From: Chromera velia
Taxonomy: Eukaryota; Sar; Chromeraceae
DNA: 61,433 bases
NCBI GenBank assembly: GCA_018398765.1
Contig: JAHBMJ010000907.1
Location: 57,891-119,323 of the forward strand
Direction: 5' to 3'
Part shown: positions 52,054 to 61,433 of the stretch, piece by piece
How positions within the stretch are numbered: the first letter of the stretch is position 1
Layout of the letters: every line of letters begins with the position of its first letter
Made by a program: the position numbers and the translations under genes
Notes under the pieces: generated by a model
Seen by the model: only the letters and a program-made list of their open reading frames with translations
The model's database searches: none
Told to the model about the DNA's origin: nothing

Positions 52054-52500
52054 GCATCCGAGAGAGAGCGCGTATTTCATTTGAAACAACACTTTCCTCT
52101 GAAGGACAAAAAAAGACCAGACAAGACCAGAAAGGTCTGGGTCATCTCATCAGATGATGGACCTCCGTCGGGAGGGATTTCTGTCCTTCCTTGCCATGAA
52201 GGAAGAAGACAGGTTGTTGGACCTGCAGGGGGTTGCATGTACGTTCTTCCTGACATGCTTGCTTTGATGACTGAAGTGAAGGATAGAGAAACAAGAAAGC
52301 TGCTCCGAAAAACGGCAAGGAAAGAAGAAACGAGAGAAACAAGGGATTGGGAGCAGCTTATGAAAGCACAAGACGAGACACAGCGAAGAAGGGAGAAGGA
52401 TGGGAAAAGATTTCGGTTTCTCCATCTTATCTCTTCTTCTCTATTGTTCTCACATCCAAATAAACAGACAGAGCCAACCCCCGAACAAGAAGTGGGATGA
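52054..52500 (+). CDS. Candidate terminal exon, charged helical protein, function unknown
   Basis: A TTTCATCCTACAG acceptor at 52053 precedes a 149-codon open frame. It begins ASERERVFHLKQHFPLKDKK, then KVWVISSDDGPPSGGISVLP and GGCMYVLPDMLALMTEVKD, and has a long Lys/Arg/Glu helix to the TGA at 52498. Codon content looks like the real exons nearby. The upstream exon it joins is not identified. It could be the last exon of the kinase/coiled-coil cluster at 47746-51200. Confidence 0.45.
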   Translation, partial: ASERERVFHLKQHFPLKDKKRPDKTRKVWVISSDDGPPSGGISVLPCHEGRRQVVGPAGGCMYVLPDMLALMTEVKDRETRKLLRKTARKEETRETRDWEQLMKAQDETQRRREKDGKRFRFLHLISSSLLFSHPNKQTEPTPEQEVG

Positions 52501-52877
52501 TTAGGGGTGAAAAAAGAAACGACAGACAGACAAACAGGGACAGGATGAGAGTGAACAGTAGTCGGAAGACAAGAAGGAGGGAGGTTGAGGGTGGCTGCTC
52601 CTGTCTTCCTCTTCCAATCTGGCGACGTCTTTGGATTCGTTCGTTCATTCGTTGCAGGAGGATTTCTTTCCGTTCCTTCGCTCTCACCGCATCTGGTAAC
52701 GGGGGCCATAAAAAGGAACAATCCAATGGAACAGCCAGCCATTTCACCGTCTTAACGAAAGGTTCACACGAGCCAGCCAAGCACTCATTCCACACCGCCC
52801 GTGGTAGAGTACGATCGATCGATTTCATGTATTGGACGAAGCCCCCAATCAACTTACCAAGTAGAGAACTGAATGGC

Positions 52878-52878
52878 T

Positions 52879-52915
<37 letters not shown>

Positions 52916-53215
52916 AAGATGAAATAAACGAGTGGCGAGAAAGACCAAAACACAATCGAACAAAAGGTAACTGTAATGCATCAAGGCAGATAACATCTGT
53001 TTTTCTCAGGGGAATCGTTTTCAGCCCATACAGCGCGACTGGCAGCCAAAGTGCTTTGAACAAAGTAATTTTAGAAAAAAGAGAAATAAAACCAAGAGAA
53101 GAGAGAGTACCAAACACAGCCTCCAATGCCTTCTCTGCCACTTCAGTGCGGGCTTCGACTGTCTTACTAAGGTCCCCCCCTTCAAAAACCTAGTTGCCCA
53201 AATACTTATATTTAC
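52878..53215 (-). pseudogene. LINE-type reverse transcriptase C-terminal remnant
   Basis: On the minus strand, from about 53215, the reading is YKYLGN (then a stop), GGDLSKTVEARTEVAEKALE and ITLFKALWLPVALYGLKTIP, then LDALQLPFVRLCFG. This series (YLG; R-x3-A at the fingers/thumb end; LPVALYGxxT; LD-x-LQ-x3-R) is the typical tail of non-LTR reverse transcriptases. A stop codon, a shift across a G run and loss of the catalytic part show it is dead. A (GA)n array at about 52881-52911 lies at its 3' end, and related-looking sequence may continue to 52600. Confidence 0.65.
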
Positions 53216-54114
53216 TTACTGCTTCTGCTGGTCTGCCTTCATAAAAAAAAAGTGTCTGGGGTAAAAAGTCATAGTAGCTGATTTAGGGTACACAGTGTAA
53301 AGCCTTAAATAATGAAAACTCAGGGTTTTTTTTTTTTCTTTGTTTAAAATTACACTAAAAATCGAATCTATATCAAAGGTCTCATCTAACTAGTATAGCG
53401 ATCAAACTATTGGCTAAACCGGTTTTGTATGGATTGTTTAGTGCAAATACCTAGGCACATACATGGTTTAAACATTAAAAGACACCTGCAGCAATCGATA
53501 GAAAACATAATAAATGATTATCCTAATAAAGCTTGAAATATTTAAAACTCAGTCTACTCAGACAAACTTTCTTTCTTTTTTTAAAACTTTACAGTGTGAA
53601 CCCTAGTAGCTGATTAATTATTTCTAGGATGAACGCCGTACCTCATTGGGGTAGGAGGCCAATCTTCAAGTTCCAAACATCAATCAATCCTATCCTAATA
53701 ATAATGAACTTGAACCAACCAATCAATCAATCTCATGATTCTCATCCTAGGAATCAGAGGCTAGGATTATTTCTAGGATTATTTAGTATGGACCGTTCGC
53801 GGCACAGGGTAGACCCGGAGGGCCGGAGCTAGTAGATCTGTAGTACGGGCCAGCTAGGGACGTTTGATGCGTCTAGGCGTTTTCCCTGGAAGCCGCACGT
53901 CGAACGACGGACATTTGACATTGGGGCGGAAGGCCAATCGGGCCCAATCCTCTGGACTGTAGACTGGCTAAGACTGCACATAAATCCCACTCCAAAATCT
54001 TAATCTTACTGCGTATTTAAACGGTATTTTCGAACAACACATTTTAGTTGATTTATTGAAATTCAATGTCCCCCCGCCACCTCACATCATCATGGTGAGC
54101 CCCCCCCTCCCCCC
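53216..54114. other. AT-rich spacer without genes
   Basis: AT-rich sequence with T and A runs is followed by a GC-richer part (53780-53960). I see no coding region or structured RNA that I can name. The last part is downstream of the duplicated PRMT5 exons. Confidence 0.5.
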
Positions 54115-54438
54115 CCCCTTCACTTCCCAATCGCGTGACTCCTTCCCTGGGAGTTGTGGATGGGAGTCGACTGCGGGCCTGTGAGGCTCCATTCATACCA
54201 GACCTTGTGCTCGTCGTCTTTGCGCGAGATATGAAACCTGCGGACAGACAGACAGAGGTGAGAAGTAAAGTTTCTCTGCCTACCCATTTGTCTTTCCGAT
54301 GCTGCTGTCTCCTCTTGGTTTGTCGTTGTACTACATCCACCATCAGGTTTCTTTCCCCCTCTTCATTCCTTTCCGCTCCGTCTGGTGAGAGATCAAGGCC
54401 TGGTCTATCTTTTCCTTCTGCCCAAGACAGACAGACAG

Positions 54439-54495
<57 letters not shown>

Positions 54496-54746
54496 TCGAC
54501 AGACTGACCTAATCCTCTCCCCCTTCTTGAGGAAGACTGGCGTCTTGAAGGGGAAAAAGAGGGGGAACCACGAGAACATCCCAGTGCTGAAGGTCTCCGG
54601 CAGAATCGACAGCACGATGTCGCCGTAGAGGACAGTGGAGAAGTATCCTGCCATGCCGTGGAGGAGGGTGTCGGTCGTCATGTCGAAATCAATCTGCAGA
54701 GAGGGACAGGGGGGAAGGAAGAACAGTTCTTGCTAACTTCAAAGTC
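54115..54746. repeat. 632-bp direct duplication of the last two PRMT5 exons
   Basis: 54115-54746 is repeated at 54748-55379 with a constant 633-bp offset, separated by a single N at 54747. I found no difference between the copies, including the (CA)n array. This copy holds duplicate exons at 54693-54509 and 54237-54120 and lies downstream of the stop of the PRMT5 model. The N at the junction and the near-perfect identity point to an assembly artefact; a very recent tandem duplication is the alternative. Confidence 0.9.
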
Positions 54747-54752
54747 NCCCCT

Positions 54753-55071
54753 TCACTTCCCAATCGCGTGACTCCTTCCCTGGGAGTTGTGGATGGGAGT
54801 CGACTGCGGGCCTGTGAGGCTCCATTCATACCAGACCTTGTGCTCGTCGTCTTTGCGCGAGATATGAAACCTGCGGACAGACAGACAGAGGTGAGAAGTA
54901 AAGTTTCTCTGCCTACCCATTTGTCTTTCCGATGCTGCTGTCTCCTCTTGGTTTGTCGTTGTACTACATCCACCATCAGGTTTCTTTCCCCCTCTTCATT
55001 CCTTTCCGCTCCGTCTGGTGAGAGATCAAGGCCTGGTCTATCTTTTCCTTCTGCCCAAGACAGACAGACAG

Positions 55072-55128
<57 letters not shown>

Positions 55129-58100
55129 TCGACAGACTGACCTAATCCTCTCCCCCTTCTTGAGGAAGACTGGCGTCTTGAAGGGGAAAAAGAGGGGGAA
55201 CCACGAGAACATCCCAGTGCTGAAGGTCTCCGGCAGAATCGACAGCACGATGTCGCCGTAGAGGACAGTGGAGAAGTATCCTGCCATGCCGTGGAGGAGG
55301 GTGTCGGTCGTCATGTCGAAATCAATCTGCAGAGAGGGACAGGGGGGAAGGAAGAACAGTTCTTGCTAACTTCAAAGTCGGTTTTGATCCGAAGTTTTTT
55401 ATTCCCCCTTGATCGCTTCACGATGGTTTGCAGAGGTCCGAGGCAATTTTCATCATGTCATGAGGGTGAGTGGATGCGGAGGGAAGACAGGGACAAAGGG
55501 AGAAAGCAGAAGGGATGAAAATCAGCGGGCGGATTTTTTCAACCGACTTTTGACTCTCCCTCAAACCCCTTTTTGATGAACGCGCTGCTTCAAGTCAACA
55601 TACAAGTTTCTTCGATCATGGCAAAAGAAATCTCACACGCAAGGAGAACACTAGGGACACACACACACACACACAGCATCCAACGGACAGACGCACCCAA
55701 GTGTCTCGGCAGTTGTGCTGGTTAGACCTTGGATTGATCTTCCAGTTGGGGTGCGCGAAGGTGAACACCCGTTGCGGCTTCTGCCTGCAAGAATTTGAAG
55801 AACCGACAGAGATAATTGAAGAGCCATAGAGCTTTCTAGCGGGCGAGGGTGTATGTGTGTGAGGAAAGCAAGCGAAGCCTTCAAGAGGCAAAGGCGGCCA
55901 GGAAGAGAGAGAACATGAAGTACAAGACCGACAAAGTCTCTAGCGATTGCTTGTTGACAATTTTTCGCGCACATGCAACAACTCATTGATCCACAGCACT
56001 CCTCCACTACCTTCACACATCCTTCCTTGTCTCAGAATATCTTTCCTTCACATTACTCACTCACACAGAAGGGAAGTAGGCGGATTGCATGTTGACAACA
56101 TAGGATGTCTGAAGGAACTTCTCCCCCATCACCTGCACGCACACAGGAAGCGGACGAAAGCAAGGAATGAGAAAGGAGGGGACCGCAGAAAATTTCTCTC
56201 AAGACTCTCACACACCCAAATAGCACCACGGTCGGCTCTTTTGCTTTCCTTCCATCTGTGCGTCTCGATCACTCGAGAGAGGCGAAGATCGATTCAGCGA
56301 TCGAAAGGTGAGAAAGACGAGAAGAGGACAGACGCTGACGACCGCGCCGAGCATCCACACAGACAAATTGACAGACAGACATGGAAAAGAAAGCAAAGCA
56401 GGGGGGCAAGTGGGAAGGAAGCAGGACGAGAGAACCATTCCGAAAGAGATCGTCTTCTCTCTTTCTTTCTCTCATACATCCTCCCTCTCTCCCATGCAGA
56501 CACTTTCCATCTTTCTTTCTTTACCCTTCCTTTCCCGTTCCCTCCCTCCTTCCCCCTGACCGACCCTGATTTCGTTCCAAATCTTGTGGCAGGAGGCAGG
56601 GCGGATGAAGGAGGTGTACTCCCGAGGGATGGACACACCGTCGTCCTTCAGGAATCTCTGCGCACCTGCAGGAGGAAGGAAGAGACTGTTTTTGTGGATC
56701 GATGGATCGATGCTAGCGTGTGTGTGGTGTGTGTCTCTCTCTGTGTGTCTATGTATGTATGTATGTATGCATGTAGGTGTGTGCGTGTGTGAGACTATGT
56801 CTTCACGGGAGAGGTGAAAAAGGAAGAAAGAGGAGGAAGAAAGAAAGAGTCATTCCGAGATATGACGAGACATACAGCTGTCTCCCCGCTCCTTCATTCA
56901 CTCCTGCCAACTCCCCAGATGCTCTTTGCAGATCTTGTTTGTGCACACACGTGGTGTCGATTTATTTCTCCTTCAGCCTTGCCGCCACGTCGACGCCCTT
57001 TCCGCCTCACTGGTCTCTGGGCCAACATTCAGATGAGAGAGGTTTCACTGCGCCTATCCCCCCCACAACCTCGCTCATGCAGCCTGTGCACATTCGCGTA
57101 TCTGCCCACTCAAAACACCCGCAGATACGGTCTAGCTTTCTCACCCAAAGACGGCTTTCTCCCTCAACACCCCCCCCCCATGCACAGACCGTCAAGGCAC
57201 TCAGGGGAGAGTTCGTTGTCTCCAAAAGAACCCAAAAGCTCCGAAATCTGCACGGAGCAACGACAGCAAAGTCACGGAGAGGAAAAGGCATCACAAATCT
57301 CCGGCACCCGAGTTCATTTTGCATCTTCTTCGGATATCGAGTCAAATGAATCGGGAAACCGGGATTGACTAATCAGTTGACTGGTGGAAGATGGACGGAT
57401 CGGCCCCCTCCCTCAAACCCCTTCTTTACAAACACGTGCATCGATAAATTCCCCACATGACTGCCTGACTGGCTGACTGACCATGATGTCTGCCTTCGTG
57501 TTCCCCTCAGGCTCCCAGAATCTCATGTCCCCCCCCACCACTTCGACTTTCCTCCACAAAGGATGGGTTTCGTTTTGGACTTTCCACCTGAGCGTAATCA
57601 CCGCGTTCTGATTCTTCTCCACCACGATAAAACGAAATTCCTGCAAGAAAGAAAGAAGGCCAAAAAGCAAGCACAAAGATTCATTGACTGCAAGATTCAG
57701 TCACTGACGTAGCAACAGAAGAACTTTCAAACAAGGTTAAATGAATGAAGGTCTTAGCATGGTGTTTTCTTCTGAGGTCAGAGCGGAAAGGCAAAAAATG
57801 GGGGGTGAGGGAAAGGGAGAAAATGAAAAAATGGGACGATGCGTGGTGGAAGGAAAAAAGCTTTGGACGTGAAAATGGAAAGGGATGAAACAAGTAAAAA
57901 GAGAAGGCGAAAAGCAAATAGTGTTTCACACTTAAAAAAGCACCAACACAAACCAAGGATGCACACAGATCTCAAAACCGGACTCATTGAAATACAAGAA
58001 AAAAGACAGCATGTGGAGTGAACATGCACACCGGACCCCTTCTAAGCAGTCCCATTCTTCAGAGCCACTCTGAAGAAAACTTTCCCGTTGATTGCACGTC

Positions 58101-60360
58101 ACTCTGCGCTTTGCATCGATCAACTTTATTTGAGATCATTTCACTGACCCACCCTGTCTGCGATCCCTACAGCCGTGACTGCGTTGAGGGCTGCAGTCAT
58201 CAAGGGTCCCCTCCCTGCGCCGACGACCATCAATACAAGTTTCTCTCCCGGCTTCTGTGCGATCTTGTCCCTCAGGCACGCTTCGATCGCCCGTTGATAC
58301 TGCAAAGGAAAGCAAAGCAAAGGATGGAAAAGGCACAGACCCGCCCTCGTTTGTTCAGTGGGTAACGGGGTGAGAAAAAAAAAAGGACGAAAGGAATGAG
58401 GGACAGGAATGTATACGGAGACAGAGAGAGACAATAGAAAAATAATCTTCCTCCGGACAGCCTTCTTCTGAGTCTTGTCGAAGCCTTCCCCCGACCTACC
58501 TCTCCGCTTTCCACAGAGTCCGTCTTTCTGCCTGGCCCAAAATTTTCTGTTTCTCCGTACATTCGCTCACAGGCGCTTGCAAGGCAGCCGAAAAGCAGCC
58601 CCCCACACACGCACGCATGCATTCACGCATAGACGCACCTCCGCGTACTTGACAGGGTCCCTTTCGAAAATCTCATACGTTGTGGACTCTAGATTGTCCT
58701 GCATGCAAGTGCATCCAGAGGAGAGGAGAGGAGACGGGAGAAGAAAGGAAAGAGAGAATGAGAAAAGGGAGGGGGGAGAAAGAAAGAGGAAATGTGACAC
58801 CAATCATTCTTTATCCTATTCACACAACACGTAAACCGAACCCTTCACAAACGCACATACGAGCAAATGCACACAGGCAGTAATGCTGAGAAACAGGCAG
58901 AAACACACACACACCCGCACGCGAGAGAGAAGGAGAGAAACAAAAAACCGAGAGAGAGAAAGAAAGAGAGAGGCCGACATATGCAGGCAGAAACCACAAC
59001 GGAAGGGCAGGTTCACACGGAAGAAAAAAAAAGTGCAGAGGCAGATACAGAAGGGCGCACGGAGTTGGGCCAAAAAAGCATGAGAGCGCACATAGTGACT
59101 GCTTCTGTTTCTGCACCCCACGCACACTGACGAGCCATCCTTCCACCCACAAACCTGAAGAGGCTGCAGTGGATGCTGCAGAACATCCCTATAGCTGAAC
59201 TCGAACTTTTCAGACTCGCTCAGGAAGGGCAGTTTATTATGGAAGATCTGCCAGATGTAGTTTTTGTACCTCAAAAATTGGACGAGGTCCTCGTCTGCGC
59301 GGACGGTCGAGGGTTGTCGGTTTATTTTCAGGATGATTTGGGCCCCTTTCTTCATCATCATCTGTACGATCTTGCTGTGTGCCTTTGAGAGAATAGGCAT
59401 TCCTTTGGAGTTATTTATGAAACACTCTTTCGTGATTACGAGGGCTTTCACGGGTTCTGCCATCCACCGTTCAAAATAAATAGGGTCCTCAGGAAGGTTG
59501 GGCGTCAATTCAAGAGTGACAGTGAGAAACCTCGAATCCACCAGTCGTTTCAAGTTCATCCAAACTCTCCACCCATCCAATCGGTCGTCGTCCGTTCGTG
59601 TCTGGCTCACTTCGCGTCGATGCGCTTCCGCTGCGTCAAACTCACACGGCCCCTCCTGTTCGTCATCATCAAAGGGAACGCCCTCACCGTACATGTCCTC
59701 CAACTCCTCTCCAGATACAGGTGGTGCCGGCGTGGTTGGTGCCGGCGTCGGTACGTCACTGCTCACCTCCTCCGTCTTTACGTTCTTTGCCACTGTTCTG
59801 TTCGTGCCCTGTGGAGGGGGCGTCCTATAAAACACAGGGACCTTGCGGGACGCCCCACCGTTGAAGTACTCAGACGACAGAGTGAGGGGAATGCGGACGG
59901 AAAACTGGTAGCTTTGCCCGTTGAGAAAGGGGGCAATGACCGCTGCGTAGCGGGCGCAGTGGAGGTAGTCAGGGGTGGGAAGGATACAACCGTACATCCC
60001 ACAGTGGCACGCCCACTCGATTTCTTTCTGGAGGGCGTCCTCACTGAATTTCCTGTACTCCTCGGAGACGTTCTGAGAATCTGTTGAAATCCAGGAGGAA
60101 CACGCTCCAACAACCCAAGCACCCCACCCTCCTCCAGTTTGCTGGTCCAGGGGAAGGTCACTTTGGGAAACCACGTCCAAGGTATACTCTGGCGGTAGGG
60201 GGCCATCCCCCTTCAGAGCGAATGGGGGATTGGCGATGGGAATGACACCCACGTGCAGCTGCGCATCGTTTATCTCATCGCGAATGCGAACAATGTCAAG
60301 GAAGTCCTCGATCTCCCTGCCCAGAAAACACTTCTGAGGGTCGCCCTGCCCTTTCTCCAT
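54753..60360 (-). CDS. PRMT5: PRMT5-type protein arginine methyltransferase, 10 exons, complete
   Basis: Exons: 60360-59155, 58698-58639, 58299-58153, 57640-57482, 57247-57190, 56665-56565, 56132-56065, 55784-55685, 55326-55142, 54870-54753. All are GT-AG and all phases close, giving 733 residues against about 640 in animals. The N-terminal exon (402 residues) is the TIM-barrel region ([28 protein letters not shown]-like), with an acidic insertion ([15 protein letters not shown]). The methyltransferase core has [11 protein letters not shown] with the PRMT5-specific Phe (F413), motif I GAGRGPL (from 449), EKN (E479), DMR (D509), and the double-E loop [11 protein letters not shown] (E527, E536). 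The C-terminal beta-barrel has [27 protein letters not shown] and [15 protein letters not shown]5 enzymes make symmetric dimethylarginine on spliceosomal Sm proteins and histones using S-adenosylmethionine. All catalytic residues I know of are present. MEP50 was not found in this window. Confidence 0.95.
55071..55130. repeat. (CA)n array just after a PRMT5 donor
   Basis: The intron 55141-54871 starts GTCAGTCTGTCGATG on the minus strand and goes straight into a TG array (CA on the + strand). An identical copy is at 54438-54497 in the duplicated block. Confidence 0.95.
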
Positions 60361-60788
60361 TGTGTGGAGAAGCGATCAAGACCTAAGTGGCAGCAACGAC
60401 AAGGAAAAACAACGAAACGTTCACGACAGCCGTTTGTTGTGAAACTCAGCCGAAGGTACGCACTGCGGGCTTCCGCACGCACCAAAAGAGGGACAGGGCA
60501 GGACCGTTTTGACCTGACAAAGAGATGACGCTAGCTGGCTTTCTTATCCCCCCGAAATCAGGATTGATCATAATCGATTGCCACTAACGATCGAGCTTGT
60601 CTCCAGGGACGATTCTCGGAGACGGCTCACGGCGGAGACTTAGTTTGCCGATCACCGCGCACCTGTAGGCGTGCGCGCGCGCCCGTCATGGCCCCGGAAA
60701 GCGAAGCGGGGGGCACTTACAAAACAAAAATACCCCAGCCCATAACCCAAAACCCTTTACCCATGCGTATGCAGGCACGCTACCAAAA

Positions 60789-60871
60789 ATCTGACGCAAG
60801 CAAGCTTGCGAACGGCCCTGGAAAGCAAGAAAAATGAGAACTGCACGATTGACGCACGCCGGCCAGCCTCG
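60789..60871 (+). repeat. 83-bp direct repeat, copy 1 (copy 2 at 61302-61383)
   Basis: Both copies share ATCTGACGCAAG, AAGCTTGC, CCCTGGAAAGCAAGAAAAAT and AACTGCACGATTGAC, with roughly 10% differences. They flank the dispersed repeat at 61077-61286. The surrounding 60370-61433 region holds no gene that I can see and contains a 1-N gap at 60890 in a C run. Confidence 0.8.
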
Positions 60872-61076
60872 TGCCGACCCCCCCCCCCCNCCACGGGAAA
60901 AAAGCATGCGCGGAACCCCCCCCTCCCCCGGGAAAAAAGCCCATGGGTAAGTGGAGATCTGAAACCCATCTGACACACGCATAGCCCAAATTCAGCCTTT
61001 CGGGGCCGGGTTTTTGGCGAAAAACACTGCGTGTTCCGGAAGGACTAACTAAGCTTGACTGCCCGACCCGCATGGT

Positions 61077-61286
61077 GGGAAAAATTATGATCACCACGGC
61101 ACGTAGAAGTTAGTGAATGTTACCTGAAAAGAAATATACAGGAACAACACTAATGAATACGTTCAAAAGCAACATTTAGCGCCGCCAATCAAATACAAAG
61201 AATTGCTTCTTCTACAAAAGAAACAGTGCAGGAAGGAGGGCTTCACAGCTAGGCTGGTTAGACCGGACAGGAGGCAGTCAGCAGGA
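61077..61286 (-). repeat. About 210-bp dispersed repeat, copy 2 (inverted)
   Basis: Reverse-complement copy of 49298-49507. Similarity fades at both ends, and the terminal inverted repeats of the 1.44-kb kinase-gene element are not seen here. Confidence 0.8.
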
Positions 61287-61433
61287 CGCGTGGGCTGGGG
61301 TATCTGACGCAAGTAAGCTTGCAAACAGCCCTGGAAAGCAAGAAAAATAATAACTGCACGATTGACATACGCCGGCTAGTCGACTACCCCCCCTCTCCTC
61401 CCCCCACCGTAAGGAAAAGCCTAGTGTCTGTCG

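Noticed and set aside
52878-53141. Genuine membrane protein on the minus strand
   Set aside because: The sequence matches the tail pattern of LINE reverse transcriptases and carries a stop and a frame change, so it is better explained as a dead retroelement.
57007-57345. 112-codon minus-strand frame within the PRMT5 gene
   Set aside because: It overlaps the true 58-nt PRMT5 exon (57247-57190) in another frame and has no splice support.

Overview
This window is nuclear DNA from a eukaryote with intron-rich genes (GT-AG introns of about 150-950 bp), many (TG)n/(CA)n, (GA)n and (GTCA)n microsatellites, and AT-rich islands holding transposon-like repeats. It is a draft assembly: N gaps lie at 17133-17197, 28220-28222, 29148-29150, 54747 and 60890, mostly beside C or G homopolymers. 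The gene set (a giant DUF3638/DUF3645 protein, PRMT5, ankyrin and kinase genes) and the intron style fit a protist or alga. A chromerid-type alveolate is my guess, but nothing seen here proves it.

Layout. (1) 19-22849, + strand: one giant gene, cut at its 5' end by the window edge. I could trace 21 exons in one consistent reading frame, giving about 5,360 residues. It carries an ATPase-like DUF3638/DUF3645 core, an EF-hand-like segment, a MIB/HERC2 domain with a ZZ zinc finger, acidic linkers, a LamG-like domain and a RanBP2-like zinc finger. (2) 25133-25873, +: a single-exon, membrane-anchored deaminase of the cytidine/deoxycytidylate fold. (3) 28706-about 32550, -: a lysine-rich multi-exon protein of unknown function. 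(4) 32967-34322/34556, -: an intronless TKL-like protein kinase. (5) 34648-36030: a candidate mobile element bounded by perfect 26-bp inverted repeats, with unrecognised minus-strand coding sequence. (6) 37837-38151, -: a reverse transcriptase remnant. (7) 38722-44040, -: a complete 12-exon ankyrin-repeat gene with about one repeat per exon, every intron in phase 0. (8) 44461-45650: two inverted-repeat elements. (9) 46161-52500, +: what look like decaying genes, including a protein kinase split by a 1.44-kb terminal-inverted-repeat element and carrying a 13-bp footprint-like insertion. (10) 52878-53215, -: a LINE-type reverse transcriptase remnant. (11) 54753-60360, -: a complete 10-exon PRMT5 arginine methyltransferase gene, followed by a 632-bp direct duplication of its last two exons across a single N, probably an assembly artefact. 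(12) 60789-61433: dispersed repeats.

The genes do not form an operon or an obvious pathway. Several are signalling or regulatory (kinases, PRMT5, ankyrin, ZZ/EF-hand scaffold). The most general signal is in the splice sites. In my gene models the 5' splice site prefers GTCAGT-like sequence (C at +3, G at +5) instead of the usual GTRAGT. (GTCA)n arrays begin exactly at donors, and intronic dinucleotide arrays in the main models always have TG on the sense strand.
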